Made by a program: the position numbers and the translations under genes
In this document: positions 49,120 through 58,885 of the stretch, piece after piece
How positions within the stretch are numbered: the first letter of the stretch is position 1
Layout of the letters: each line of letters starts with the position of its first letter
Notes under the pieces: generated by a model
Seen by the model: the letters and a program-made list of their open reading frames with translations, nothing else
The model's database searches: none
Told to the model about the DNA's origin: nothing
Assembly: GCA_937898675.1 (NCBI GenBank)
Contig: CALEJB010000037.1
Location: 1 to 64,000, forward strand
Direction of reading: 5' to 3'
Length of the DNA: 64,000 bases
From: an uncultured Prevotellaceae bacterium
GTDB taxonomy: Bacteria > Bacteroidota > Bacteroidia > Bacteroidales > Muribaculaceae

Positions 49120-50406
49120 TTATCCGAAGTTGTCGTAGTGGATGCTCGACGGGTCCACGCCCAGCGAGTCGAGCACCTCGTTGACGGTCTTGCTCATCAT
49201 GGCAGGGCCGCACATGTAGTACTCGCAATCCTCGGGAGCCTCGTGCTGGCCCAGATAGGTGTCGCGCATCACGGGAGCGACAAAGCCTGCCGTGTACTTG
49301 ATGCCCTTCTCATCGGCAATGGGGTCGGGGCGGTCCAGCGCCAGGTGGAAGTGGAAGTTGGGGAAGTCCTTCTCGATGGCCAGGAAGTCCTCAAGGTAGA
49401 ATACCTCGCTCAGCGAGCGGGCACCGTAGAAGTAGTGCATCTCGCGGTCACGCGTGTTGAGCGTGCGCGTCATGTGCATGATCTGGGCGCGCAGGGGGGC
49501 CATGCCGGCGCCGCCGCCCACCCAAATCATCTCCTTCTTGCTGTCGAAGATGGGGTGGAAGTCGCCGTAAGGGCCGCTCATGATGACCTTGTCGCCGGGC
49601 TTCAAGGTGAAGATGTAACTCGACGCGATGCCGGGCATCACGTCCTGGAAACCGACCTGGGGCTTGGGCTTGAAGGGCGGGGTGGCGATGCGCACGGTGA
49701 GCATGAAGCGGTCACCCTCGGCGGGATAGTTGGCCATCGAGTAGGCGCGCACCGTGGGCTCGTCGTTGCGGCACTTGAGCGAGAACATATTGTATTGCTC
49801 CCACGTGGGCAGGTATTCGCCCAGCGACTCCTTGTCGATGTCCTTGTCGTAGTCCATCTCATAGGTCGGAATCTGGATTTGCGCATAGCTGCCGGGGATG
49901 AAGTCCATGTGCTCGCCCGGCGGCAGCGCAACGATGAACTCCTTGATGAATGAGGACACCAGGTTGTTGCTCACCACGGTGCATTCATATTCCTTGACCG
50001 AGAGCACGCTGTCGGGCACTTGGATGGACATGCTGTCCTTGACCTTGACCTGGCAGCCCAGGCGCCAGTGGTCTTGCTGCTCCTTGCGGGAGAAGTGCAC
50101 GACCTCGGTGGGCAGGATTTGGCCGCCGCCCTCAGTCACTTGCACCTTGCACTGGCCGCAGCTGCCCTTGCCGCCGCACGCGCTCGAGAGCATCACGCCG
50201 TTCTCGTGCAGGGTGTTCAGCAAGGTGTTGCCGCTGTCAACCTCCAGTTCCTTTGAGCCGTTGTTGATGTTGATTTTCACTTTGCCCGAGGGCACCAGGT
50301 AGTGCCTGGCCACAAGCAGTATGACGACAAGCAGCAGGGTGAGCGACAGGAACACCAGTGCGCTTGCCAATACCGTGATTGTTGAGCTTGATAACATGAA
50401 TATCAT
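49120..50406 (-). CDS. nqrF: Na+-translocating NADH:quinone reductase subunit F
   Basis: 428 residues: an N-terminal membrane anchor (about 10-33), a 2Fe-2S ferredoxin domain with C77, C83, C86 and C118, then an FAD domain (RAYSMANYP) and an NADH-binding domain (GGGAGMAPLR). NqrF accepts electrons from NADH and starts the chain in the Na+ pump. It is the last gene of the nqrABCDEF operon, 10 nt after nqrE. ATG 50397 is an alternative start. Confidence 0.96.
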   Translation of the reverse strand: MIFMLSSSTITVLASALVFLSLTLLLVVILLVARHYLVPSGKVKININNGSKELEVDSGNTLLNTLHENGVMLSSACGGKGSCGQCKVQVTEGGGQILPTEVVHFSRKEQQDHWRLGCQVKVKDSMSIQVPDSVLSVKEYECTVVSNNLVSSFIKEFIVALPPGEHMDFIPGSYAQIQIPTYEMDYDKDIDKESLGEYLPTWEQYNMFSLKCRNDEPTVRAYSMANYPAEGDRFMLTVRIATPPFKPKPQVGFQDVMPGIASSYIFTLKPGDKVIMSGPYGDFHPIFDSKKEMIWVGGGAGMAPLRAQIMHMTRTLNTRDREMHYFYGARSLSEVFYLEDFLAIEKDFPNFHFHLALDRPDPIADEKGIKYTAGFVAPVMRDTYLGQHEAPEDCEYYMCGPAMMSKTVNEVLDSLGVDPSSIHYDNFG

Positions 50407-50416
50407 AGTCGTGTGA

Positions 50417-51034
50417 TTATCCTAATTTAATGCCCAGGAAACTCATGAAAGCGATGCCCATGAGCCCCGTAATGATAAATGCAATGCCCACGCCGCGCAG
50501 GGGCTTGGGAATGTCACTGTAAGCGAGTTTCTCGCGGATGGCGGCAATGCCCACGATGGCAAGCAGCCAGCCGATGCCCGAACCGGCGCCATAGACGGTG
50601 GCGGTCCATGCCGAACCAAAGTCTTTCTGCTGCAGGAACAGTGCGGCGCCCAGGATAGCGCAGTTCACGGCAATCAGCGGCAGGAAGATGCCCAGCGAGG
50701 CATACAGCGACGGCGAGAACTTCTCCACAGCCATCTCGACCAACTGTGTGGCCGAAGCGATGACGGCGATGAACAGAATCAGGCCCAGGAAACTCAGGTC
50801 CACGCCGCCCAGCGACTGGCTGAGCCACGTGAGCGCGCCCTCCTGCAGCACATACTTGTCGAGCAGGTAGTTGATGGGCAGGGTCACCACCAGCATGAAG
50901 GTGACCGCAATGCCCAGGCCAAAGGCGGTCTTGACGTTCTTGGAAACGGCAAGGAACGAGCACATGCCCAGAAAGTAGGCAAATATCATGTTGTCGATGA
51001 ATATCGACTTGACGAACAGATTAAGTTCTTCCAT
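50417..51034 (-). CDS. nqrE: Na+-translocating NADH:quinone reductase subunit E
   Basis: 205 residues with six hydrophobic segments. It begins MEELNLFVKSIFIDNMIFAYFLGMCSFLAVSK, including the conserved Cys in GMC that with NqrD holds the intramembrane iron centre. Membrane core subunit of the Na+ pump. It is 35 nt after nqrD. Confidence 0.96.
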   Translation of the reverse strand: MEELNLFVKSIFIDNMIFAYFLGMCSFLAVSKNVKTAFGLGIAVTFMLVVTLPINYLLDKYVLQEGALTWLSQSLGGVDLSFLGLILFIAVIASATQLVEMAVEKFSPSLYASLGIFLPLIAVNCAILGAALFLQQKDFGSAWTATVYGAGSGIGWLLAIVGIAAIREKLAYSDIPKPLRGVGIAFIITGLMGIAFMSFLGIKLG

Positions 51035-51069
51035 TGTTTTGCTTCTTGATTAATGGTTTAACATGCCCG

Positions 51070-51696
51070 TTAGTTGTTCTCCTGCAGGTCCTTGTTGCGA
51101 GCGCGGTGTGCCCAGATGATGCACCCCACGGTGATCAGCGCCATTGGGGCAAGAATCATCAGGCCGTTGTTCTCATAGCCGTGGTCGTAGCACCACTGTG
51201 GTATTACCTGGAAACCAAACAGTGTGCCCGAGCCCAGCAGCTCGCGGATGAAGGCCACAATCACCAGGATGATGGTGTAGCCCAGTCCGTTGCCAATGCC
51301 GTCAAGAAACGACGGCCAGGGACTGTTGTGCATGGCGTATGCCTCGAGGCGGCCCATCAGGATGCAGTTGGTGATAATCAGGCCGATGAACACCGACAAC
51401 TGCTTGCTCACGTCATAACTGTAAGCCTTGAGGAACTGTTGCACGATAATCACGAGCGCAGCCACGACCACCAGCTGCACGATGATGCGGATGTTGGTGG
51501 GGATGGTCTTGCGCATGAACGATATAATCACGTTGCTGAACGCCAGCACGACAATCACCGAGATGCCCATCACAATGGCGGGCTTGAGGCTGGCCGTGAC
51601 AGCAAGCGTCGAGCAGATACCCAAAATCTGCACCAGCACGGGATTGTCCTGGGACAGCGGGTTGAATAATGCTTCTTTGTTTTTCTTTGATAACAT
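51070..51696 (-). CDS. nqrD: Na+-translocating NADH:quinone reductase subunit D
   Basis: 208 residues, six predicted membrane segments, with the GICSTLAVT segment carrying the conserved Cys equivalent to that of NqrE. Together the two form an inverted-topology pair. It is 12 nt after nqrC. Confidence 0.96.
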   Translation of the reverse strand: MLSKKNKEALFNPLSQDNPVLVQILGICSTLAVTASLKPAIVMGISVIVVLAFSNVIISFMRKTIPTNIRIIVQLVVVAALVIIVQQFLKAYSYDVSKQLSVFIGLIITNCILMGRLEAYAMHNSPWPSFLDGIGNGLGYTIILVIVAFIRELLGSGTLFGFQVIPQWCYDHGYENNGLMILAPMALITVGCIIWAHRARNKDLQENN

Positions 51697-51708
51697 AGCA
51701 GTGTGAGG

Positions 51709-52476
51709 TTATTTCGGTTGATTGTTGTTGGCCTCTTCTTGTGTTGCAGGCTCGGCGGTTGCCTGGCCTTGAAGCTTCATGAGGAAATTCTTGTACGGGG
51801 TGACGCACGCGTCTATCATGTCGCTCACGCCGCGGCTGGTAATGGTCGCACCCGACAGGGCGTCGATATAGTCGGCGCCGTTTGTGGGCTTGATGCCTTT
51901 CTTGAGCACGGCCACGCTCTTGAATTCCCCGTCCTTGAGGAACTGCTTGTTCTCAAACTCTTTCTGGAACGGCTCTTCGGCGATGCGGGCTCCCAGTCCC
52001 GGGGTCTCGCCCTCGTGCGAGAAGTTGGCGCCATACACGGTGCTGCCGTCGCTGTTCACGGCCATGTAGCCCCAAATGGGACCCCACAGGCCGGCGCCGT
52101 ACATCGGAATCACATATTTCACGCTGCCGTCGTCGAGGGTGCACACCAGCACGGGATATTTGCGGTCGGCCGACTTCATGTTTTTCTTCATCTCCAACGC
52201 CACGTTAAAGGCGACACCCTTGGCCGTGTCAACAACGTTGCCGGCTGTGTCGATGAGCATTTCGCCGGTAATGTATTTCTCGTAGGTGGCTTTGATGCTG
52301 TCGCCGTTGGCGGGGGCGATGTGCAGCGCACTCAGGATTTGGTTGCGCGTGTCGTTGGCCACGTTCTCGTCCTGGGTGGGCTTGAGCTGCATGTACACAA
52401 ATGCCAGTGCAACGCCCACCACCAGCACCATCACGCCGGCATACAGGATATGGTAAATGTTACTGTTTTTGTTCAT
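51709..52476 (-). CDS. nqrC: Na+-translocating NADH:quinone reductase subunit C
   Basis: 255 residues: one N-terminal helix (about 8-30) and a periplasmic FMN-binding domain. The covalent FMN attachment motif is S208-G-A-T211. It passes electrons between the Fe centre and NqrB flavin. The gene starts 3 nt after nqrB. Confidence 0.96.
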   Translation of the reverse strand: MNKNSNIYHILYAGVMVLVVGVALAFVYMQLKPTQDENVANDTRNQILSALHIAPANGDSIKATYEKYITGEMLIDTAGNVVDTAKGVAFNVALEMKKNMKSADRKYPVLVCTLDDGSVKYVIPMYGAGLWGPIWGYMAVNSDGSTVYGANFSHEGETPGLGARIAEEPFQKEFENKQFLKDGEFKSVAVLKKGIKPTNGADYIDALSGATITSRGVSDMIDACVTPYKNFLMKLQGQATAEPATQEEANNNQPK

Positions 52477-52479
52477 CGT

Positions 52480-53700
52480 TTATCCCTCCTGACTTTTAGC
52501 GGCGGCGCGGCGGGCGCGACGCTTGATGTTGAACGATACCACACAGTGGTCGATGAGGGGCGCAAAGGCGTTCATGAGCAGGATGGCGAGCATCATGCCC
52601 TCGGGATAACCGCTGTTGTAGGTCCTGATTAAGATGGCAAAGATGCCGATGAGCAGGCCGTAGATGTACTGGCCCGTCTTGGTGCGGGCGCCCGTGACGG
52701 GGTCGGTGGCCATAAACACGGCGCCAAAAGCGAAGCCGCCCAGGCACAGCTGTGTCACGGGGTCGAGCATCGATGCGGCATAGGTGGGGCTGGGCAACGC
52801 GTGCACCAGGGCCGCCATGCCCAGGCCGCCGACAAAGACACTGCCCATGATGCGCCACGAGGCGATGCCCGTGAGCAGCAGGATGGCGGCGCCAATGAGG
52901 ATGGCAATCATCGAGGTCTCGCCCGGCGAGCCGGCAATCCAGCCCGCAAAAGCATCCCATGTGGTGATGGCATTGCCGGTGATGTCGGTCATCTGCAACT
53001 GGTCGCCCACGTTCGTGGCAACCTGGCCCAGCGGGGTGGCTCCGGTAAAGGCGTCAATTACTGTGCCGTTGCCCATGCCCAGGGCGCTGTCCACCTTGAC
53101 AAACGCTTCGTCGCCGCTCATTTTTGACGGGTAGGAGAAGAAGAGGAACGCGCGGGTGATGAGGGCGACATTGAAGATGTTCATGCCCGTGCCGCCAAAC
53201 ACCTCCTTGGCAAAGATGACGGCAAAGGCGGTGGCCACAGCGGTCATCCATAGCGGGGTGTTGATGGGCACGATGAGGGGGATGAGGATGCCTGTCACGA
53301 GGAATCCTTCCTGTATTTCCTTGTGGTGAATCTGGGCGCTGATAAATTCGATGCCCAGACCGACGACGTAGCTCACGACAATCACGGGCAGCAGGGCCAG
53401 TAGGCCATAGAGCCACATTGTGAACCACGAGGTGTTTGCGGCTTGGCCGATGGCCAGGTAGTGCTGGTAGCCGATGTTGTACATGCCGAACAGCAATGCC
53501 GGAATCAAGGCGACCACCACGGTGATCATGGTGCGCTTGAGGTCGTTGCCGTCATGGATGTGGACGCCCGAGCGCGACGTGGCGTTGGGCGTGAACAAGA
53601 AAGTCTCCATGCCGTCATACACCGACTGCAGCTTGGCAAGCTTGCCGCCGGGACGGAACGCGGGCTCTATCTTGTTCATGAATTTCCTTAATGCTTTCAT
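52480..53700 (-). CDS. nqrB: Na+-translocating NADH:quinone reductase subunit B
   Basis: 406 residues with about ten membrane helices. The covalent FMN threonine is T222 in FTGATPLG. NqrB is the main Na+ channel-forming subunit and also holds riboflavin. The length is normal. It lies 52 nt after nqrA. Confidence 0.96.
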   Translation of the reverse strand: MKALRKFMNKIEPAFRPGGKLAKLQSVYDGMETFLFTPNATSRSGVHIHDGNDLKRTMITVVVALIPALLFGMYNIGYQHYLAIGQAANTSWFTMWLYGLLALLPVIVVSYVVGLGIEFISAQIHHKEIQEGFLVTGILIPLIVPINTPLWMTAVATAFAVIFAKEVFGGTGMNIFNVALITRAFLFFSYPSKMSGDEAFVKVDSALGMGNGTVIDAFTGATPLGQVATNVGDQLQMTDITGNAITTWDAFAGWIAGSPGETSMIAILIGAAILLLTGIASWRIMGSVFVGGLGMAALVHALPSPTYAASMLDPVTQLCLGGFAFGAVFMATDPVTGARTKTGQYIYGLLIGIFAILIRTYNSGYPEGMMLAILLMNAFAPLIDHCVVSFNIKRRARRAAAKSQEG

Positions 53701-53752
53701 TTCAATATGGTTGTTGAATGACGGATTTTCGGGTTAATAATATCTGTGAGGT

Positions 53753-55081
53753 TCAGCACATCTCGGCGCGCAGTTTGTCGAGGCCTTCGCGCACGATGCG
53801 CTGCAGCTCCAGTTTTGATGTGTCGGCAAACTCGGCAAGGGCAAAGTCCTCGGGCGCGATTTCATACACGCCCAGCTGCTCCATCTTGTCGATGTCGCCG
53901 CTGATGATGGCCTTGATGAGGAACTCGCCGTAGATGTCCATGGGCAGCATGCGGTCATACTCGCCGCAGCGCACGATGGCCCTCTCGCCGCCCTTGATGC
54001 GGCAGTCCATGCTCGTGGGTTTCTTGAGCCCGCACAGCCATGTGGTGAACGTGCGGTAAATCGAGAAACGCCTGGGGTTGAGCGATGCCCATCCCATAAA
54101 CTCGTCGGGCTTGCTGTTCTCGGGGATGACGGTGATGTGGCGGTAGGGGGCACGCAGCCATTGGTCGATGGCGGTCTGTTTGCCTGTGAGCACGTTGCCG
54201 CAGATGATGCGGTTCTCGCAGGCATTGGCCTTGATGTTGCCCTCGAGGATGCATGTCAGATCGGCGCCCATGACGGTGGCGACATAGCGCGGCAGCTCTA
54301 CCTGCTCGCCTGTCACGGCGACAACGGTGTCGTGGCTCACGCGGCCCGTGGTAAACAACTCGCCGATGCGTGCCAGCGTGACGATGTCAAGCGTCCACAC
54401 CACGTCGCCCTTGTTGACGGGGACGGTGTTGGCGGCTTGCACGCCAGCGTTGCCGGCGGGGTGGGGACCCACAAACTCGGTTAACGTGGCGGCGGGGGCA
54501 TCAATGCTCTGGCCGGGACGCATGCCGATATATACCTTGCCGTCGGTCATCTGTGACAGCACCTCGGCGCCCTTGGGGATGTATTGTCGCTTGTTGCCCA
54601 TCACCACGTCGAGGTCGGGAGCAAGCGGAGCCGAGTCAAAGGCGGTTACAAATACGTCCCTTGGGCGCACTGCCGGGTCGGGCACTACATCGTAGGGGCG
54701 TTGCCTCAGCAGCGGCCACAGGCCCGAGGCGCACAGCACGTCGAGGGCAGGCTGGTTGAGGTCATGGGTCGCTGCATCTTCCTTGCCGTCGGGCTCGATG
54801 ACGATGGCGTCGATGTGGCGCCGTTGGCCGCGGCGCACTTCCTTGACGGTGCCGCTCACGGGCGACACGGCTTTGACGGACTCACAGTTTTTGTCATGAT
54901 AGAGGGGCTCGCCGGCAGCGACGTGCTCGCCCTCTTTTTTCTCCATGCGGGGGATGACCCCGTGGAAGTCGTCGGGAACAACGGCCACGCTGCGCGGCTT
55001 GACGGTGGCGGCTATTGTGCTGCCGTCAATCGCGCCCTGCAAGTGGATGTCGAGTCCCTTTTTGAGTTTTACTGTTGTCAT
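53753..55081 (-). CDS. nqrA: Na+-translocating NADH:quinone reductase subunit A
   Basis: 442 residues, soluble and membrane-associated, with the NqrA opening KLKKGLDIHLQG and the barrel-sandwich hybrid domain. It contributes to the quinone site at the cytosolic face. First gene of the operon. A -7 box TATCTTTG (minus strand, 55149-55156) lies 67 nt upstream with no clear -33 element. Confidence 0.95.
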   Translation of the reverse strand: MTTVKLKKGLDIHLQGAIDGSTIAATVKPRSVAVVPDDFHGVIPRMEKKEGEHVAAGEPLYHDKNCESVKAVSPVSGTVKEVRRGQRRHIDAIVIEPDGKEDAATHDLNQPALDVLCASGLWPLLRQRPYDVVPDPAVRPRDVFVTAFDSAPLAPDLDVVMGNKRQYIPKGAEVLSQMTDGKVYIGMRPGQSIDAPAATLTEFVGPHPAGNAGVQAANTVPVNKGDVVWTLDIVTLARIGELFTTGRVSHDTVVAVTGEQVELPRYVATVMGADLTCILEGNIKANACENRIICGNVLTGKQTAIDQWLRAPYRHITVIPENSKPDEFMGWASLNPRRFSIYRTFTTWLCGLKKPTSMDCRIKGGERAIVRCGEYDRMLPMDIYGEFLIKAIISGDIDKMEQLGVYEIAPEDFALAEFADTSKLELQRIVREGLDKLRAEMC

Positions 55082-55498
55082 GTGATATGTGGTGGATAAA
55101 CTTTGATTGATTCTCTTGCGGATGCAGTCATATTATATAATGTGGGGACAAAGATACAAAAAAATGTCAAAATTTCACGAAACTGTCAATAAAAAGTGTT
55201 GTGAATCCTGTTGCGTTCGGCATGGCAAAAGGACATTGTTAATAAAAAAACTCGAAAAAAAGTCTCGCATTTTGGTGCTCTTTCAAATATTTGTGATAAA
55301 TTTGCGTTAATTTTTTGGGCAAAGTGGCAACTTGTGCATAAAACAGAGGTCGTTAACTGCCATAAAATGAATTGTGTTTCAATTACTTGCGAAGAAATTG
55401 CGCGAGTTGGTTGGTGTGCAAATCAAGTTATATTGACAACTAAATTTTTATCATTAAATAACTATTTTATTAATTCATTTTTAAAACCAATTTTAATT
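55082..55498. other. Divergent intergenic region nqrA / exbB with long exbB leader
   Basis: 417 nt, AT-rich. The minus-strand -7 box for nqrA is at 55149-55156. On the plus strand TTTG (55271-55274), 22 bp, TAAATTTG (55297-55304) is a possible exbB promoter that would give a leader of about 190 nt. The leader is open in the exbB frame, with an in-frame ATG at 55367, so a longer ExbB N-terminus cannot be fully excluded. Confidence 0.5.
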
Positions 55499-56338
55499 AT
55501 GGCTGAACAAACAAACATTCAGAAGCCACAGGCACCTGCTGCCAAGAAAGACGTCAGCAGCAACATCGGTGGTATCAAGAGCGCATCTGTAGTCGTTCTC
55601 ATCTGCTTAATTCTCGCAATCTGCATCTACCTTTTTGTTCTGGGTGCTCCCGGCAACTTTAAGGATGCCGTTGCCAAGGAAGGTCCCCTTAACCTCCTCG
55701 GTACCGTGTACAAGGGCGGTGTTGTTGTGCCGGTGCTGATCACCTGCTTCCTCACCGTTATCGTTCTCTGCGTTGAGCGCTGGATTGCTCTGGGCAAGGC
55801 CAAGGGCAAAGGCAACACCACCAAGTTCGTCGCTAATGTCAAGGATGCGCTCCGCAACCACGACATCGCAAAGGCCGAGGACCTCTGCCGCAAGCAGAAG
55901 GGCACCGTTGGCGCTGTTGTATATGCAACCCTGCAGAAGTACAAAGAGATGGAGAAGGACACCGTCCTGAGCAAGGAGCAGAAGCTCGCTGCCATCCAGA
56001 GCACCCTCGAGGAGGCTACCTCGCTGGAGATGCCCGCCCTGCAGCAGAATCTCCCCGTGCTGGCAACCCTGACCACCCTGGGTACCCTGATCGGTCTGTT
56101 CGGTACTGTGCTCGGTATGATCAAGTCGTTCCAGGCTCTGTCCGCCTCGGGTGCTCCCGACTCGACCGAGCTGTCCACCGGTATTTCGGAGGCACTTGTT
56201 AATACCGCCCTCGGTATTGCAACCGCTGCCCTCGCTCTGATCGGCTACAACTTCTACACCAGCAAGATCGATAACATGACCTATGCTATCGATGAGCTCG
56301 GTTTCTCGATGGTTTCTACCTTCTCCGCTTCTCACTAA
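55499..56338 (+). CDS. exbB: MotA/TolQ/ExbB proton channel family protein
   Basis: 279 residues from ATG 55499 (MAEQTNIQKP). Membrane helices lie at about 28-49 and 74-93, then a cytosolic loop. The conserved MotA_ExbB pair follows (LPVLATLTTLGTLIGLFGTVLGMI and ALVNTALGIATAALALIGYNFY). It forms the pentameric stator of a TonB energising complex. First gene of the exbB-exbD-exbD-tonB operon. Confidence 0.92.
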   Translation: MAEQTNIQKPQAPAAKKDVSSNIGGIKSASVVVLICLILAICIYLFVLGAPGNFKDAVAKEGPLNLLGTVYKGGVVVPVLITCFLTVIVLCVERWIALGKAKGKGNTTKFVANVKDALRNHDIAKAEDLCRKQKGTVGAVVYATLQKYKEMEKDTVLSKEQKLAAIQSTLEEATSLEMPALQQNLPVLATLTTLGTLIGLFGTVLGMIKSFQALSASGAPDSTELSTGISEALVNTALGIATAALALIGYNFYTSKIDNMTYAIDELGFSMVSTFSASH

Positions 56339-56394
56339 TTGACAAGCAACTGTTTATTAATCTAACTTAAACAAACAGATTAAGGTAAAGAAAT

Positions 56395-57084
56395 ATGGGA
56401 AAAGTCAAAATTAAAAAGAAAGAGACACGCATCGACATGACGGCGATGAGTGATGTCACTGTTCTTCTGCTGACTTTCTTCATGTTGACTTCTACATTCC
56501 TTCAGAAGGAGCCCGTACAGGTAATTACCCCTCCCTCGGTTGCCGAGGAGAAGGTGCCTGATGCCAACCTGTTGTCTGTTCTTGTAAGCCCCGACGGCAA
56601 GGTCTTCCTTGAGGTGCTGGGTAGCAAGGACTCGACGATGAAGAGCGAGACGGTCCGCGCCGACTTGCTCAAGAACATGGCTGCTGAGTACAAGAGGACT
56701 CATCCAAGTGCTAACCTCTCGTTTACCAATACGGAAATCGAGACGTTCTCTAAGATTAACGCCTTCGGTGTACCCATCACCAAGATGAAAGAATGGTTGA
56801 ACCTGGAACCTGAAGAGAGGGACAAAGCCCTCAAGACTGCAGGTATTCCTATCAACATGAACGAAGATCCAAACAACCCCAACGAGTTCCAGATGTGGGT
56901 TCGTGCAGCCTACAACTCGGTTAACGAGGAGCTCAAGGATGCTATTGTTAGTGGACGCGGTATCGCTATTAAGGCTGACCAAACCACACCTTACAGCGTC
57001 GTTAACGTGGTCATGGACAACCTCCAGACCATGAAGATGAATAAGTTCACTTTGATGACAGCACTTAAAACTGAGGAGGAATAA
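56395..57084 (+). CDS. exbD: ExbD/TolR biopolymer transport protein (copy 1)
   Basis: 229 residues with a basic N-terminus and one membrane helix (about 19-38, SDVTVLLLTFFMLTSTF) carrying the conserved Asp20, which relays protons. The periplasmic domain is longer than E. coli ExbD (141 residues). The second exbD starts 3 nt later; paired ExbD proteins are usual in Bacteroidota Ton systems. Confidence 0.9.
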   Translation: MGKVKIKKKETRIDMTAMSDVTVLLLTFFMLTSTFLQKEPVQVITPPSVAEEKVPDANLLSVLVSPDGKVFLEVLGSKDSTMKSETVRADLLKNMAAEYKRTHPSANLSFTNTEIETFSKINAFGVPITKMKEWLNLEPEERDKALKTAGIPINMNEDPNNPNEFQMWVRAAYNSVNEELKDAIVSGRGIAIKADQTTPYSVVNVVMDNLQTMKMNKFTLMTALKTEEE

Positions 57085-57087
57085 GAT

Positions 57088-57783
57088 ATGGCAATTAAAA
57101 GTAAAAGTCGTCAGAAAAAGTTCGATACCCGTATCGACTTCACTCCTATGGTTGACATGAACATGCTTCTGATCACCTTCTTTATGTTGTGTACCACCAT
57201 GATCAAGAGCCAGACGCTCTCGATTGCACTGCCTACCAACGAGAAGGTTGACAAGGAGCAGCAGAACAAGGTAAAGCAGTCCGAGGCTGTGACCGTCATC
57301 ATCGACGGCAAGCTCACCGAGAACGGTCTCTCAGACCCCAACGAGGGCAAGCTTTACTACTACGACGGTATGCCCGAAACCGCCAATCTCGCTCAGGGCG
57401 AAAGCAACATGAAGCAGGTTGAGTTCGGCGCAAAGACCGGCGGTGCATATCCCGCTATCCGCGAGATTCTTCAAGAGCGCAACAAGGAAGTCGTCCTCAA
57501 GATTGCCGACCTCAAGAAGGAATGGAAGGAGCACAAGTTCTCTAACGATGACGAGAAAAATGACTCCATCTATCAGGCTAAGGCCAAGGTGATCCGCAAC
57601 GATGACAAACTCAAGCGCCCGGTTGTGATTATTAAGGCTACGCCCAACGCCAGCTACGCCCACGTGGTGAGCGTGCTCGACGAGATGCAGATCAACAACA
57701 TCAGCCGCTACCAGATCGACCGCATCAACGAGGTCGACTCGGCTATGATGATCATGCTGCAGGGCAAGGAACTTAAGAAGTGA
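57088..57783 (+). CDS. exbD: ExbD/TolR biopolymer transport protein (copy 2)
   Basis: 231 residues: KSRQKKFDTRIDFTPMVDMNMLLITFFMLCTTM includes the single membrane helix and its essential Asp18. The periplasmic domain contains an inserted charged region (about 145-175). Diverged from copy 1. It is 48 nt upstream of tonB. Confidence 0.9.
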   Translation: MAIKSKSRQKKFDTRIDFTPMVDMNMLLITFFMLCTTMIKSQTLSIALPTNEKVDKEQQNKVKQSEAVTVIIDGKLTENGLSDPNEGKLYYYDGMPETANLAQGESNMKQVEFGAKTGGAYPAIREILQERNKEVVLKIADLKKEWKEHKFSNDDEKNDSIYQAKAKVIRNDDKLKRPVVIIKATPNASYAHVVSVLDEMQINNISRYQIDRINEVDSAMMIMLQGKELKK

Positions 57784-57831
57784 TGACATTGTCAAGTGAT
57801 TGTTTAATTTTTAAGAAAGATTCAAGAAATT

Positions 57832-58698
57832 ATGGCAAAAGAAGTTGATCTGTCATCGCGTGAATGGTGTGACCTCGTGTTTGAAGGCAAGAATAAGGAC
57901 TTCGGTGCTTATGTCATTCGCACAGACTCCACCAAGCGTCACAATAAGGCTATGCTCTGGACCATCATCGGTGCCCTCGTTCTGGGCGGTCTTGTATTCG
58001 GTGCAATGAAGGCCAACCAGTACTTCGAGGAACAGCGCCTCAAGGACCAGGCCGAGCAGGAAGAAGTGCTCATCGACATGAGTGCCGATGAGGAGCCCGA
58101 ACCCGAGCAGGAGCGCCTTGAGCAGCCCAAGCCCGAGGTTCTGCCCGAGGAAGTGCTGAAGTCTGTGAAGGTTACCGAGCTCGCCATCGTCGAGGACGAT
58201 AAGGTGAAGAAGGAAGACGAGATCAAGACTCAGGACGAGCTTAAGGAGACCGAGACCGCTTTCGGTCAGAAGGATAATGACAAAGGTACCGAGGACCGCA
58301 ACGTCACCCGCACCCTCAAGGAAGAGGTAGTCGTTGAGAAGAAGGTTGAAGCACCCAAGGAGACCAAGAAGGAGGAAATCTTCCGCTCGGTAGAGCAGAT
58401 GCCTCAGTTCCCCGGTGGTGAAGCCGCTCTGATGAAGTACCTGAGCTCGCACATCCAATACCCGGCAATGGCCGCCGAGAATAATATTCAAGGCCGTGTC
58501 GTTGTACAGTTCGTTGTTGACAAGACCGGTAAGGTCGGTGAAGTTAAGGTTGTCCGCTCTGTGGACAAGGACCTTGACAAGGAGGCCGTTCGCGTCTGCA
58601 AGTCGCTGCCCAAGTTCACCCCGGGCCGTCAGAATGGTCAGGCTGTATCGGTATGGTACACCCTCCCCGTTAGCTTCAAGCTGCAGGGCACCAACTAA
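57832..58698 (+). CDS. tonB: Energy transducer TonB
   Basis: 288 residues: cytosolic N-terminus, one membrane helix (about 38-57, AMLWTIIGALVLGGLVFGAM), a long Glu/Lys/Pro-rich periplasm-spanning region (about 75-185), and the TonB C-terminal domain with YPAMAAENNIQGRVVVQF and WYTLPVSFKLQ. It carries energy from ExbBD to outer-membrane receptors such as SusC. Last gene of its operon. Confidence 0.92.
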   Translation: MAKEVDLSSREWCDLVFEGKNKDFGAYVIRTDSTKRHNKAMLWTIIGALVLGGLVFGAMKANQYFEEQRLKDQAEQEEVLIDMSADEEPEPEQERLEQPKPEVLPEEVLKSVKVTELAIVEDDKVKKEDEIKTQDELKETETAFGQKDNDKGTEDRNVTRTLKEEVVVEKKVEAPKETKKEEIFRSVEQMPQFPGGEAALMKYLSSHIQYPAMAAENNIQGRVVVQFVVDKTGKVGEVKVVRSVDKDLDKEAVRVCKSLPKFTPGRQNGQAVSVWYTLPVSFKLQGTN

Positions 58699-58728
58699 TC
58701 GAACAAATCGGTTATAACCCCATTGATA

Positions 58729-58761
58729 AATCGGCGCCGCTCATCACGGGCGACGCCGATT
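58729..58761 (+). terminator. Stem-loop after tonB
   Basis: AATCGGCG pairs with CGCCGATT; GCTTT follows. Confidence 0.55.
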
Positions 58762-58828
58762 GCTTTATGCCCTCGTGCCGCTTAGTGCGTCGCGGGTAGC
58801 AGTGGGGCTGGACTGGAACATAAACAGC

Positions 58829-58860
58829 AAGCCCGCCGTCCCAAACGGGGCAGCGGGCTT
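58829..58860 (-). terminator. Stem-loop after serA
   Basis: AAGCCCGC pairs with GCGGGCTT, 26 nt past the serA stop codon on the minus strand; a GCTGTTTAT tail follows. Confidence 0.55.
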
Positions 58861-58885
58861 GAATTAATGTCTGTAGTGTGGGGCC

